Assembly: GCF_007725405.1 (NCBI RefSeq)
Contig: NZ_CP042163.1
Coordinates: 2,852,001 to 2,916,000 of the forward strand
Reading direction: 5' to 3'
DNA: 64,000 nucleotides
From: Shouchella miscanthi
GTDB taxonomy: Bacteria > Bacillota > Bacilli > Bacillales > Bacillaceae_D
Part shown: positions 32,561 to 41,487 of the stretch, piece by piece
Numbering within the stretch: the stretch's first letter is position 1
How the letters are laid out: the number at the start of each line of letters is the position of its first letter
Program-made: the position numbers and the translations under genes
The notes under the pieces: generated by a model
Databases searched by the model: none
What the model was told of the DNA's origin: nothing
What the model saw: the letters and a program-made list of their open reading frames with translations, nothing else

Positions 32561-33331
32561 TTAATTCCCTTTAAATACAGGCTTTCTCTTTTCTAAAAAT
32601 GCTTGAACACCCTCGTTCCGATCTTCTTGTTTAAACACTTCTCCAAATGAGGCACGCTCTTTCTCTAACCCTGCTTCTAGCTTGTTATCGCTAAATGCCA
32701 CTAATTCCAAGGTTTTCTGAACGGTTAGAGGGCTCTTACCTGCAATAACCTTGGCCATTGAACGTGCTTCTGAAAGAACGTCTTCTTCAGGTAAGACATG
32801 ATTAATTAGCCCAACTAAGTAGCCTTCTTCTGCTGTAATTGGTTCACTTGTAAGCATGAGCTCTGTTGCTTTAGCTTTTCCAATGAGTTTAGGTAATCGC
32901 TGTGTTCCACCAAATCCAGGAATTAGGCCTAAATTCAGTTCAGGCAACCCGAGCTTCGTTCCTTTTGCAGCTAATCGTATATGACAGGCTAACGCAAGCT
33001 CTAAACCGCCACCTAAAGCCGCACCATGAATGGCAGCAATAACTGGTTTAGGGGATTGCTCAATTTTCGTAAACGTTTCTTGTCCAATCCGACCTAATTG
33101 AGCAAACTCCTGTTCATCTTTTACTTCTGTAAATTCTTTAATATCAGCACCAGCTGCGAAGAAGCGACCCTCTCCATGAAGAACCACTGCTTTAATCTCC
33201 TGATCTTTGTATACGTTTTCAAAAATCTCGTTTAACTCAGCCATTACACCACGTGAAAGCGCATTGGCTGGAGGTCGAGTTAGTGTAACAATGGCTACAC
33301 CATCTTCAACCTTCCACTTAACATGCTCCAT
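32561..33331 (-). CDS. fadB: Enoyl-CoA hydratase, crotonase family
   Basis: A 256-residue beta-oxidation hydratase. The oxyanion-hole and catalytic region AIHGAALGGGLELALACHIRLA carries the first catalytic Glu, and LGLPELNLGLIPGFGGTQRLPKLIG carries the second. FFAAGADIKEF near residue 55 forms the other half of the oxyanion hole. Its location between fadR and etfB matches Bacillus subtilis fadB. Five bases separate it from fadR. Confidence 0.93.
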   Translation of the reverse strand: MEHVKWKVEDGVAIVTLTRPPANALSRGVMAELNEIFENVYKDQEIKAVVLHGEGRFFAAGADIKEFTEVKDEQEFAQLGRIGQETFTKIEQSPKPVIAAIHGAALGGGLELALACHIRLAAKGTKLGLPELNLGLIPGFGGTQRLPKLIGKAKATELMLTSEPITAEEGYLVGLINHVLPEEDVLSEARSMAKVIAGKSPLTVQKTLELVAFSDNKLEAGLEKERASFGEVFKQEDRNEGVQAFLEKRKPVFKGN

Positions 33332-33336
33332 TTCCT

Positions 33337-33936
33337 CTAACCCCTCTCCTCTTTACCGGTTAAGCCATGAAGTAACATTTCTTGAACCGTATTTGTTTGG
33401 TTTGTTAACGAAAATTTCCCTTCGGACATAACCCAGTTTGAAACGACTTCATCAAGCGTTCCAAAAATCATTTGTCTCGCCAATAAAGGATCCAATTCGA
33501 CATGAAAGGTACCAATTTTTTTCCCCTCTTGTACTATTTCGTCTATTAAGAGAAGATATCCTTTTAAAACTTGATTTATTCTTTGTCTCAATTCTACTTT
33601 AGACTGACGTAACTCTAATTGAGTGACAACAGCAAGGTGATAATCTTTCTCCAATTGAGCAAAATGAGACGAAATCAACACCTTTAATTTATCTTCAATG
33701 GTTTTTTCTTGTTTAATTTTCAACTTGCTCGTTTCAACAAAAGAACCCATTTTTTCTTGAAATAAGGAGATCAATATATCTTCTTTGTTTTTAAAATATA
33801 AGTAAATGGTTCCATCTGCCACACCAGCTTCTTTTGCGATCTTTGACACTTGAGCTTGATGAAACCCATGCTTAGCTATGACTAATACCGCTGCATCAAT
33901 TATTTTATCGAATTTTTGACCTTTACGTTTGCTCAC
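33337..33936 (-). CDS. fadR: TetR-family fatty acid degradation repressor FadR
   Basis: A 199-residue repressor released from DNA by long-chain acyl-CoA. The N-terminal HTH is KIAKEAGVADGTIYLYFKNKEDILISLF, almost the same as Bacillus subtilis FadR. The C-terminal ligand domain includes VTQLELRQSKVELRQ and LARQMIFGTLDEVVSNWVM. The GTG at 33936 (reads MSKRKGQKFDK) behind aaggagag is the best start. It controls its own promoter through the operator at 33961. Confidence 0.95.
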   Translation of the reverse strand: MSKRKGQKFDKIIDAAVLVIAKHGFHQAQVSKIAKEAGVADGTIYLYFKNKEDILISLFQEKMGSFVETSKLKIKQEKTIEDKLKVLISSHFAQLEKDYHLAVVTQLELRQSKVELRQRINQVLKGYLLLIDEIVQEGKKIGTFHVELDPLLARQMIFGTLDEVVSNWVMSEGKFSLTNQTNTVQEMLLHGLTGKEERG

Positions 33937-33960
33937 TACAATCTCTCCTTGCCACAATCA

Positions 33961-33978
33961 TGAATGAGTATTCATTCA
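33961..33978. promoter_or_regulatory. FadR operator
   Basis: TGAATGAGTATTCATTCA, a perfect match to the Bacillus FadR consensus. It lies immediately downstream of the -10 of the fadR promoter, at the transcription start, where a bound repressor would block initiation. Confidence 0.92.
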
Positions 33979-33985
33979 TATTACT

Positions 33986-34014
33986 ATTATAGTAAATAAG
34001 AGGATGATTGTCAA
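33986..34014 (-). promoter_or_regulatory. Consensus sigma-A promoter of fadR-fadB-etfBA
   Basis: A perfect TTGACA, 17 bases, TATAAT on the minus strand, followed at once by the FadR operator. It begins inside the gap after the lcfA terminator. Confidence 0.93.
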
Positions 34015-34024
34015 ATAAGAAACT

Positions 34025-34053
34025 GGTTTCTTTGCCTGCATAGCAAAGAAACC
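34025..34053 (-). terminator. Terminator of lcfA
   Basis: The stem ggtttctttgc/gcaaagaaacc with a T-rich tail on the minus strand, eight bases after the lcfA stop. It separates lcfA from the fadR unit. Confidence 0.8.
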
Positions 34054-34060
34054 TTGTGTT

Positions 34061-35761
34061 CTAAGCTTGCTTTTTTTCGTGTGTATCTCTCTTTGTTCGT
34101 TCTTCATCTAATAATACTCTTTTCAATATTTTACCTGTTAATGTAGCAGGCAGTTCATCTCTAAATTCATAGTACTTAGGAAGTTTGAAAGCTGCCATTC
34201 GTTTTGCGCAATAGCTTTTTAACTCCTCTTCCGTAATGGAAGCACCCTCTTTTAATACAACAAATGCCTTCACCGTTTCACCACGGTATTCGTCTGGTAC
34301 ACCGATTACAGCGGCTTGCACAATCGCTTCATGTTCATAGAATACTTCTTCAATTTCTCGAGGATAAATATTGTACCCGCTTGCAATAATCAATTCTTTT
34401 TTTCGATCCACTATATATACGTAGCCATCCTCATCCATTCTGCCCATGTCACCACTTTTAAACCAGTCACCATGAAACGTTTGACTTGTGTCTTCTGGTC
34501 GATTCCAATAGCCCGACATCACTTGAGGACCTTTGATAAACACTTCACCAATTTCTCCTATTTCTGCTGGTCCGTCACGTTCTAACGAAAAAATCATAAC
34601 ATCTGTATCTGGCCAAGGAATACCTACACTTCCTGGCTTTCGCTTATCCCATATAGGGTTCGCGCATGCAACTGGAGATGTTTCCGTTAATCCGTACCCT
34701 TCTACAATTCGACCGTTTGTCAGCTTTTCAAACTTTTGCTGTACTTCTAGCGGAAGAGCGGCCGCTCCACTAATACATGCGTTCACTGACGTCAAATCAT
34801 ATTCCGTAATATCTTCTTGTTTACAGAGCGCAATATACATCGTTGGTGCACCTGGAAATAGCGTTATCTTCTGCTTTTCAATTGTTTTTAGCACATCTTT
34901 CGGATTAAATCGTGGTAAAAGAACCATTGTCTGCGCCTTCAAAACGGCGACATTCATAACAGTAGTCATACCATACACGTGAAAAAATGGCATCACACCG
35001 AGTACACGCTCTTTAGCCGGTTCAGCTTTATACAGCCACGCATTACACTGCTGAGCATTCACAACAAGATTATAATGAGTTAAGATAACGCCTTTTGCTA
35101 GCCCGGTAGTACCCCCAGTATATTGCAATAACGCCACATCCGTACTAGTCACTTCAACATCGGGCTGCTTGAGACTACCCTCTTTAACAAGTTTAGTAAA
35201 CCGTAATATCCGATCTGAGTATTCCACTTTCACTTTTGGAATGCCTTGCTTTTTCTGTACAAGTGGAAAAAGCATGCCTTTTGGAAATGGTAAGTAATCT
35301 GGAATACTTGTAACAATAATCAGTTCAAGTGGCGTTTGCTCCATTACCTTTTGTACCCGAGGTAAAACTGAATCAAGACAAACAATGAGTTTCGCTCCTG
35401 AATCAGATAGTTGATGCTGTAGTTCTCGTTCCACGTAAAGAGGGTTTGTTTGAACAACAATTCCACCTGTCATTAAAATGCCGTAATAGCTGATGATTGA
35501 TTGTGGAGAGTTTGGTAACATTACCGCTACTCGATCTCCTTTTTTCACCCCCAATTTAATCAGCTGATTTGCAAAAGAAACTGCTTGGTTATGCAAATCC
35601 TCATATGTGATTGATTTTCCTAAAAAATGAACAGCCTCGTGTTCAGGATACGCCTTGGCAGATTCAGTGAAAAAATGTTGCAACGGAAGCTCATCATAAT
35701 GCATGGATTCCTTCACAGTTTTCGGATAGTGCTGCGTCCATCTTTTTTCAACGATCTCCAT
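34061..35761 (-). CDS. lcfA: Long-chain fatty-acid-CoA ligase
   Basis: A 566-residue acyl-CoA synthetase that activates fatty acids for beta-oxidation. The AMP-binding P-loop is LLQYTGGTTGLAKGV near residue 210, followed by EGYGLTETSP near 355, the YVYIVDRKKELIIASGYNIYP hinge near 437-457 and the C-terminal catalytic Lys in LTGKILKR. The ATG at 35761 (MEIVEKRW) follows aggagggg. In Bacillus subtilis it is cotranscribed with fadR; here a terminator and a second promoter intervene. Confidence 0.95.
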   Translation of the reverse strand: MEIVEKRWTQHYPKTVKESMHYDELPLQHFFTESAKAYPEHEAVHFLGKSITYEDLHNQAVSFANQLIKLGVKKGDRVAVMLPNSPQSIISYYGILMTGGIVVQTNPLYVERELQHQLSDSGAKLIVCLDSVLPRVQKVMEQTPLELIIVTSIPDYLPFPKGMLFPLVQKKQGIPKVKVEYSDRILRFTKLVKEGSLKQPDVEVTSTDVALLQYTGGTTGLAKGVILTHYNLVVNAQQCNAWLYKAEPAKERVLGVMPFFHVYGMTTVMNVAVLKAQTMVLLPRFNPKDVLKTIEKQKITLFPGAPTMYIALCKQEDITEYDLTSVNACISGAAALPLEVQQKFEKLTNGRIVEGYGLTETSPVACANPIWDKRKPGSVGIPWPDTDVMIFSLERDGPAEIGEIGEVFIKGPQVMSGYWNRPEDTSQTFHGDWFKSGDMGRMDEDGYVYIVDRKKELIIASGYNIYPREIEEVFYEHEAIVQAAVIGVPDEYRGETVKAFVVLKEGASITEEELKSYCAKRMAAFKLPKYYEFRDELPATLTGKILKRVLLDEERTKRDTHEKKQA

Positions 35762-35815
35762 CGTTCCCCTCCTCATTCAGGCTCCTCACAATAGAAATGC
35801 ATTCTCCTCATTTCC

Positions 35816-35844
35816 ATTGTATTGTAATCGCTTACAGTTTCCAA
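35816..35844 (-). promoter_or_regulatory. Sigma-A promoter of lcfA
   Basis: TTGGAA, 17 bases, TACAAT on the minus strand. The spacer is filled by the cre site listed separately. Only a FadR half-site (TGAATGA) is seen farther down, near the lcfA start. Confidence 0.75.
35823..35836. promoter_or_regulatory. CcpA cre site in the lcfA promoter
   Basis: TGTAATCGCTTACA matches the cre consensus TGWAANCGNTNWCA perfectly in both orientations. It sits between -35 and -10, so CcpA should repress lcfA when good sugars are present. Confidence 0.88.
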
Positions 35845-36005
35845 TTGTTTTTTCTTATTTTTTCAAAAAAATATCTTTATGAAGTCTTCCACTCTCCTTT
35901 ACTCGCTTTTGTGCATGCTTTGCGTCGAAGGCATTTACGAAAAGTGCTCTTTTTCTTATGTTGAAAGAAACCGATCTCTACCGGTCCTTTTTAGCTTAGC
36001 TAACC
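35845..36005. other. Gene-free block, possible degenerate interspersed repeat
   Basis: About 160 bases between the lcfA promoter and the terminator of the yshE operon. No start with a ribosome binding site is seen. On the minus strand one frame reads a basic stretch (KKSTFRKCLRRKACTKASK) with no start signal, and a small hairpin ccggtagagatcgg lies near 35973-35986. It looks like decayed or repeat DNA. Confidence 0.3.
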
Positions 36006-36034
36006 AAAAAAAGAAACGGACGATGTCCGTTTCC
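36006..36034 (-). terminator. Terminator of the mutS2-yshE-small ORF transcript
   Basis: The stem gaaacgga/tccgtttc with a T-run on the minus strand, about 20 bases after the 27-codon ORF. Confidence 0.85.
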
Positions 36035-36051
36035 TTACGCTTTTGAGCATG

Positions 36052-36135
36052 TTACGCATAAATGAACAAGAATAGAATTCCTGCTAGCGCAAAAATAGCA
36101 CAGCAAATATACAATATGCGAATTAACAGTTTCAT
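36052..36135 (-). CDS. Small single-span membrane peptide, 27 residues
   Basis: ATG at 36135 follows taggggaa and opens a 27-codon frame (begins MKLLIRILYICC, ends LFLFIYA) that is one continuous hydrophobic helix with two positive charges at the N-terminus. The stop is TAA at 36052-36054, and a strong terminator follows. It begins nine bases after the yshE stop, so it appears to be the last gene of that operon. I do not recognise a family. The evidence is the ribosome site, spacing, membrane-like composition and terminator. Confidence 0.65.
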   Translation of the reverse strand: MKLLIRILYICCAIFALAGILFLFIYA

Positions 36136-36144
36136 GGCTTTCCC

Positions 36145-36555
36145 CTACCCTTTTATTCCTGCTGAAATAACGAAAGACAATCCAATTGACAGAAGGAGAG
36201 ATACTAGACCGACCGCACGATTATCATTGCCTATTTCTTCATCGACGTTGAAACCTGGTGTTAAAAACTCAAAAATAAAATAGCTAAATAGTAGAAGTAC
36301 AAAGCCAAAGCTACCCCACATGAGCATCATAAGCAACGATTCAGATTGATGAATGACGTTGGCGAAAATATTCGCCACACCAAACATCTTGCCACCAGTT
36401 GCCATTGCAACAGCAACATTGCCTTGCTTAATCTCTTCCCAGTTATTGTACTTCGTGACCGTTTCAAAAATCGCAAGAAAAACAATGAGCATTAAAATCG
36501 TAACACTATAATTTGCGATTGTTTGAATCCATTCATTTGACAATAAGCGCTCCAT
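36145..36555 (-). CDS. yshE: DUF350 membrane protein YshE
   Basis: A 136-residue protein with four hydrophobic segments (about 10-32, 47-68, 75-97 and 112-133) in the DUF350/UPF0719 arrangement, with ATGGKMFGVANIFANVIHQS between the first two. Function unknown; inner-membrane location inferred. It follows mutS2 by 12 bases, as in Bacillus subtilis, and has an aggaggc site. Confidence 0.88.
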   Translation of the reverse strand: MERLLSNEWIQTIANYSVTILMLIVFLAIFETVTKYNNWEEIKQGNVAVAMATGGKMFGVANIFANVIHQSESLLMMLMWGSFGFVLLLFSYFIFEFLTPGFNVDEEIGNDNRAVGLVSLLLSIGLSFVISAGIKG

Positions 36556-36567
36556 CTCTATAGCCTC

Positions 36568-38931
36568 CTATTTCAATTCCACTACCGTATTGCCAAGCCC
36601 ACCTTCATTCATTCCACCATCACGAGAAGATTTAATACGTGGATGACTAGCAACAAATTGCTTTACACCTTTTCTTAGTGCACCAGTGCCTTTTCCATGA
36701 ATGATGGAGACTTGATGGTAACCAGCAAGGAGGGCATCATCAATATATTTTTCAATTCGATTCATCGCATCATCATAGCGGACACCACGTAGGTCGAGCT
36801 CCGCCTTTACATGAGCATCACTACCACGAATAGTTGTAATCGCTTTTTGTGGCTCTATAGTTTTTGCTTGTTCAAGCACTTGTATGTCATCAAGCGCAAC
36901 TGTCATTTTCATAATACCAAGCTGAACTTGATACTCGTTGTCCGTCACCTTCTTTACAACCGTACCTTTTTGGTTAAAACTGATGACTTTTACTTCATCT
37001 CCAGATTTTGGAATACGTTTGGCTTTTTCTGCCGTTTTCTTCACTTGTTTTTGCTTTTTATTGAGCTTTGGCACCGCTTCATTCAGATGCTTTCGAGCGT
37101 TAATAAGCTGATGTTCTTTTACCTCATAACCGGCTTTTTGCAAATCTCTAAGTTCGGAAATGATCACTTCTGCCTCTTCTTTCGCATCAGCCACTGCTTT
37201 TGCTGCTTTTGCTTCCGCTTCTTCTATCATTTTTTCTTTCATTCTTTCAAATTCATCGAGCTTTGTCGCTAACTCGGTTCGAAGCTTGTCTGCTTCAAGC
37301 CGTACTTGGTGCGCTTGACTCCATTCTTGTTCAGTCGATTTGCGGCTATCTTCTAAAGATGAAATCATATTTTCCACTTGTGTCGAATCGCTATCAATCT
37401 GTAGTTTCGCATCCGCAATAATACCTTCTCCAAGTCCTAATCGTCTCGAAATCGCAAACGCATTGCTTCGTCCAGGCACACCAACGAGTAACCGGTAAGT
37501 CGGTCGAAGGGTTTCTACATCAAATTCGACGCTAGCGTTAATAGCGCCTTCCCGGTTAAACGCATACCCTTTTAATTCACTATAATGCGTTGTCGCAGCC
37601 GCCAAAGCCCCTTTCTTATAAACAAAATCAAGAATGGCAATGGCAAGTGCTGCTCCTTCTGTTGGATCTGTGCCTGCTCCTAATTCATCAAAAAGCACAA
37701 GGCTATTTGCATTCATTTTCTCTAAAATCGAAACAATGTTTTTCATATGGGATGAAAAGGTACTTAAGCTTTGTTCAATAGACTGCTCATCCCCAATATC
37801 TGCAAATACATGCTCAAATACAGCTAATTGGGTTTCTTCTTCAGCAGGCACATGGAGTCCTGATTGCGCCATTACCGTTAGCAAGCCAATTGTTTTAAGG
37901 GTAACCGTTTTACCACCTGTATTCGGTCCTGTTATGACGAGAGAACGGACTTGATTTCCAATCGCAATATCACTTGGGACAACGTCTTCACTTGGCAATA
38001 AAGGATGCCTCGCTTGTTTTAAATCAATGACCCCTTGATTGTTTAAAATGGGTTTTACCCCTTTAATCGACTTTGCATAATAGCCTTTCGCCGAAATAAA
38101 ATCCATATCCGCTAGCGTCTCTACATTGACTAATAATTGCGCTTCTTCTTCAGCTACTTTTGATGACAATTCTGTTAAAATACGTTCGATCTCTCGTCTT
38201 TCTTTCGCTTTCGCTTCTGTTAACTGATTATTTAACGTGACGATTGAAGCAGGTTCAATAAACAGCGTCGCTCCTGATGAAGATTGATCATGGACAATCC
38301 CGCCAAAACTCCCTCGATATTCTTGCTTAACCGGAACAACATACCGGTCGCTACGAATCGTCACAATGGCGTCAGATAACATCTTTCTCGTACCGCTCCC
38401 TCTTGTGAGAGATTCGAGTTTTGATTTAATTGTCGATTCATAACTACGCATTTGATGACGGATCGTGCGTAATGCTTGACTCGCTTGATCTAATACAGTG
38501 CCATAATCGTCAATACAGCTTTTGATCTCCCTTTCAAGTGGTGACAACGGTTCAAGGACTTCTATTCGCTCTTGCAACAGCGGAATATCAATATTTCCTT
38601 CATCAATGATCTCTTCAAAAAAATACTTAAGTTGTTTACTTCCGTAAAGAGTTGATGCAATTTCTGTAAGTTCACTTGCAGAAAGAACCCCTCCAATCGC
38701 CGCTCGCTTTACGTGTGCTTTTATATCGCTAATTCCACCTAATGGAACATGGCCTTTTAGACGAATAATATCACTTATTTCAGCAGTTTCATTTTGTACT
38801 AATTGAACGTCATCTAAATCGATTAAAGGCTTCAATGCTTGTACACGTTGCTTTCCTAAGCTTGATGCCACAAAACCAATCAGCTGCGCTTTCATTTTAT
38901 CGTATTCTAACACTCGGAGTACGTGCTCCAT
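36568..38931 (-). CDS. mutSB: Endonuclease MutS2
   Basis: A 787-residue MutS paralogue without the mismatch-recognition domain. The Walker A is LVITGPNTGGKTVTLKTIGLL near residue 333 and the Walker B is VLFDELGAGTDPTEG near 410. A long coiled coil (about 520-640, rich in E, K and A) follows. The C-terminal Smr nuclease domain has LDLRGVRYDDAM and IIHGKGTGALRKGV. In Bacillus, MutS2 acts in recombination control and rescue of collided ribosomes. ATG 38931 overlaps the polX stop by one base. Confidence 0.95.
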   Translation of the reverse strand: MEHVLRVLEYDKMKAQLIGFVASSLGKQRVQALKPLIDLDDVQLVQNETAEISDIIRLKGHVPLGGISDIKAHVKRAAIGGVLSASELTEIASTLYGSKQLKYFFEEIIDEGNIDIPLLQERIEVLEPLSPLEREIKSCIDDYGTVLDQASQALRTIRHQMRSYESTIKSKLESLTRGSGTRKMLSDAIVTIRSDRYVVPVKQEYRGSFGGIVHDQSSSGATLFIEPASIVTLNNQLTEAKAKERREIERILTELSSKVAEEEAQLLVNVETLADMDFISAKGYYAKSIKGVKPILNNQGVIDLKQARHPLLPSEDVVPSDIAIGNQVRSLVITGPNTGGKTVTLKTIGLLTVMAQSGLHVPAEEETQLAVFEHVFADIGDEQSIEQSLSTFSSHMKNIVSILEKMNANSLVLFDELGAGTDPTEGAALAIAILDFVYKKGALAAATTHYSELKGYAFNREGAINASVEFDVETLRPTYRLLVGVPGRSNAFAISRRLGLGEGIIADAKLQIDSDSTQVENMISSLEDSRKSTEQEWSQAHQVRLEADKLRTELATKLDEFERMKEKMIEEAEAKAAKAVADAKEEAEVIISELRDLQKAGYEVKEHQLINARKHLNEAVPKLNKKQKQVKKTAEKAKRIPKSGDEVKVISFNQKGTVVKKVTDNEYQVQLGIMKMTVALDDIQVLEQAKTIEPQKAITTIRGSDAHVKAELDLRGVRYDDAMNRIEKYIDDALLAGYHQVSIIHGKGTGALRKGVKQFVASHPRIKSSRDGGMNEGGLGNTVVELK

Positions 38932-40661
38932 TAGTAAAGCCTCCTGTCCTGCTTGTTCGTATTTAACCATGCAATCAATTTTTCCGTTGACCACGTATTA
39001 ATAATTGTATCATGCGGTACCTTCGCTTTCGTTGCTTGTCCATAACCATAAACAACATCTTCTAACATGTCTATTCGATGAGCATCTGAATTGATTGCAA
39101 GAGGTGCACCTACTTCAACCGCCCGCTTTAGCCACATTAATTCTAAATCAAGACGATTTGGATTTGCATTCAGTTCTAATACAGTCCCTGTTTCTTTTGA
39201 CCATTGAATAAGCTGTTCCACATCTACTTGATAACCTGCACGCTTTCCAATTAAACGTCCGGTGGGATGAGCAATCATGTCGACATGAGGATTAAACATC
39301 GCTTGCTTCATCCGTTTCATCATATCTGCTTTACTCTGTGAAAAAGAAGAGTGAATGGATGCAATGACAAAATCAATTGATGCTAGCACGTCATCTTCAT
39401 AGTCTAGGCTACCGTTTGGTAATATGTCCATTTCAATTCCAGTAAAAATCGAAAAATCCGTATGTCGCTCATTCCAATCCCGAATCGCTTGATGCTGTGC
39501 TTTTAACCGTTCGACAGTAAGTCCATTTGCAACTTTTAGATAGTGTGAGTGATCGGTAATGGCAATATGGTGATAACCTTTTTCTTTAGCGGCTTCGGCC
39601 ATTTCTTCAAATGATTGGGCACCATCACTCCATGTCGTATGCATGTGTAAGTCTGACATCACTTTATAGGGCACAAACTGTTGTCCAATTGGATGTGCAT
39701 CAATCTCTGTGCCATCTTCTCGTGCTTCCGGGGGAATAAAGGCAGTATGAAAGTGGTGAAAAAAATCAGTCTCATTAGGAAATGTGAGAATTTCGCCGGT
39801 TTCTAGTACCTCTACGCCGTACTCATTTATTTTTTCACCTTGTTGTTTTGCTAGCTGCCTCATACGGACATTATGGTCTTTGGAGCCAGTAAAGTGGTGT
39901 AAAGCGGTGGCGAACGCTTCATCCGACACAATTCGAAAATCAACAGACACAGAATGAGGGTTTCCTTTTATGTTCAAAGAAACTTTCGTATCCCCTTTTG
40001 AAATAATATCGGTTCGATCCTGTAAATCAAGAAGGCGTTGTTTCACAACGGCAGGTTGATCGGTAGCAATGATGTAATCTAAGTCTTTTACAGTTTCGTT
40101 TAACCGTCTTAAGCTCCCAGCTCTCGAAAACCGAATGACTTCTGCCCATTCGTTTAACTGACTTTCCACCTTTTTAGCTATAGGCAGGACAGTCGCTAGT
40201 GGGAGTCTGTCAGGACGTTCACTCCACGACTCAATCGCTTGAATCATTTTCTCTTCAGACTTGGCTCCAAACCCTTCAAGTGCTTGAATCGTGTTCAATT
40301 TGGCTGCTTCAAGCAATCCTTCTTTACTCTCTATCCCTAGCTCTCGATACAATCGCCCTACTTTTTTGCCACCTAAACCTGGAATTTGGATAAGTTCCAT
40401 TAAGCTGGCAGGTAAGCTTTCTTGTAATTCACTTAATACGGTTGACTGTCCTGTCTCCTTTAACTCTAGTATGACTTCTGAAGTAGCTTTCCCAATTCCT
40501 GCAAGTTGCTGTGGTCGATCAATCTCTTGCAAGGACCGTTCATCCTTCTCCAATGCTTGTGCCGCTTTTCGATAAGCTGAAATTTTAAAGGTGTTTTCTC
40601 CTTTGATTTCTAAATAACGTGCAATTTCCTCAAGGGTTTGAATCACTTGTTTTTTATCCAA
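38931..40661 (-). CDS. polX: DNA polymerase X with PHP exonuclease domain
   Basis: A 576-residue family X polymerase. N-terminal helix-hairpin-helix region (QIPGLGGKKVGRLYREL near residue 92), nucleotidyltransferase domain with GSLRRLNETVKDLDYIIAT near 182-200, and C-terminal PHP domain with metal motifs DLHMHTTWSDG near 341, AITDHSHY near 371 and NSDAHRID near 526. It probably fills gaps in base excision repair and has 3'-5' exonuclease activity. Translationally coupled to mutSB. Confidence 0.96.
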   Translation of the reverse strand: MDKKQVIQTLEEIARYLEIKGENTFKISAYRKAAQALEKDERSLQEIDRPQQLAGIGKATSEVILELKETGQSTVLSELQESLPASLMELIQIPGLGGKKVGRLYRELGIESKEGLLEAAKLNTIQALEGFGAKSEEKMIQAIESWSERPDRLPLATVLPIAKKVESQLNEWAEVIRFSRAGSLRRLNETVKDLDYIIATDQPAVVKQRLLDLQDRTDIISKGDTKVSLNIKGNPHSVSVDFRIVSDEAFATALHHFTGSKDHNVRMRQLAKQQGEKINEYGVEVLETGEILTFPNETDFFHHFHTAFIPPEAREDGTEIDAHPIGQQFVPYKVMSDLHMHTTWSDGAQSFEEMAEAAKEKGYHHIAITDHSHYLKVANGLTVERLKAQHQAIRDWNERHTDFSIFTGIEMDILPNGSLDYEDDVLASIDFVIASIHSSFSQSKADMMKRMKQAMFNPHVDMIAHPTGRLIGKRAGYQVDVEQLIQWSKETGTVLELNANPNRLDLELMWLKRAVEVGAPLAINSDAHRIDMLEDVVYGYGQATKAKVPHDTIINTWSTEKLIAWLNTNKQDRRLY

Positions 40662-40678
40662 CTTCTAACACTCCTTTA

Positions 40679-40706
40679 CAAAAAAAAGCTCGCTATGCGC
40701 GAGCAA
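40679..40706 (-). terminator. Hairpin terminator between cvpA and polX
   Basis: The stem gctcgc/gcgagc and eight T on the minus strand, just after the cvpA stop. It would at least partly separate zapA-cvpA from polX-mutSB. Confidence 0.8.
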
Positions 40707-40709
40707 TCA

Positions 40710-41249
40710 TTAAAATGAAGGTCTTACCCATAATTCACTTAACCAGTCTGATAAATAAGGTGTATGATTAATCATTAAATCTGCTACAACCGATGATTGA
40801 AGCGCCCCTTGTATGCTTCCTACTGGAATAACTGTTGCAACAAATAAGAGAACAAATAGTAATAGATAAATTTCTAAAAACCCTAATATGCCGCCTAAAA
40901 GACTGTTTACCGTTTTTAATATAGGCAAATGAGAAACAAAATCTAACATCGATCCGATAATATGCAAAATGATTTTTGTCACAAAAAAGAGAATCGCAAA
41001 CGCGATGGCAGAATAATACACACTTTCCGCATCGAACGATTGGATAATCATACCGATGGCTCCATCCCCTGAAAAGTCCGGATATGGAATGTATAGTCGT
41101 ATCGTATTTGCTAATGGCTCATAATAACGCCAAGCAATAAAAATTGCTACAAAAAAGCTTACTAAGTGAATGAGTTGCAAAATAAACCCTCGGCGCCTTC
41201 CAATAAAGAAGCCGAAGAGCAATAATACAAGGATAATTAAACTGAGCAT
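40710..41249 (-). CDS. yshB: CvpA-family membrane protein YshB
   Basis: A 179-residue protein with four hydrophobic segments, starting MLSLIILVLLLFGFFIGRRRGFILQLIHLVSF, the CvpA signature. CvpA proteins are linked to colicin V production in Escherichia coli and to cell-envelope or division traits elsewhere; the role in Bacillus is unclear. ATG 41249 is preferred because aaggagag lies just before it, overlapping the end of zapA. Confidence 0.9.
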   Translation of the reverse strand: MLSLIILVLLLFGFFIGRRRGFILQLIHLVSFFVAIFIAWRYYEPLANTIRLYIPYPDFSGDGAIGMIIQSFDAESVYYSAIAFAILFFVTKIILHIIGSMLDFVSHLPILKTVNSLLGGILGFLEIYLLLFVLLFVATVIPVGSIQGALQSSVVADLMINHTPYLSDWLSELWVRPSF

Positions 41250-41250
41250 C

Positions 41251-41487
41251 TTACTCTCCTTCAATGTCCCGTTTTAATTTTAAATAGTCATCCGCAATAT
41301 TTAATGCAGTGAGTACGGACAATTTCGTTGTATCTAAATATGGATTTCTTTTTTTTAATTCGTCCATTTTATCGTCTATATATTTGGCAACCGTTTTGAC
41401 ATGGGCAGCTTGTTCTTCACTTACCACATTGTACGTTTGACCTTGAATACGGACTGTCGTCCTCGTTTTATTATCATCATTTTCCAC
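41251..41487 (-). CDS. zapA: Cell division protein ZapA
   Basis: A 78-residue FtsZ-bundling protein. TTVRIQGQTYNVVSEEQAAHVKTVAKYIDDKM is the ZapA domain and the C-terminal half is a coiled coil. It starts with GTG at 41487, seven bases after ggagg. The stop is one base before the cvpA start. Gene order zapA-yshB-polX-mutSB matches Bacillus subtilis. Confidence 0.93.
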   Translation of the reverse strand: MENDDNKTRTTVRIQGQTYNVVSEEQAAHVKTVAKYIDDKMDELKKRNPYLDTTKLSVLTALNIADDYLKLKRDIEGE

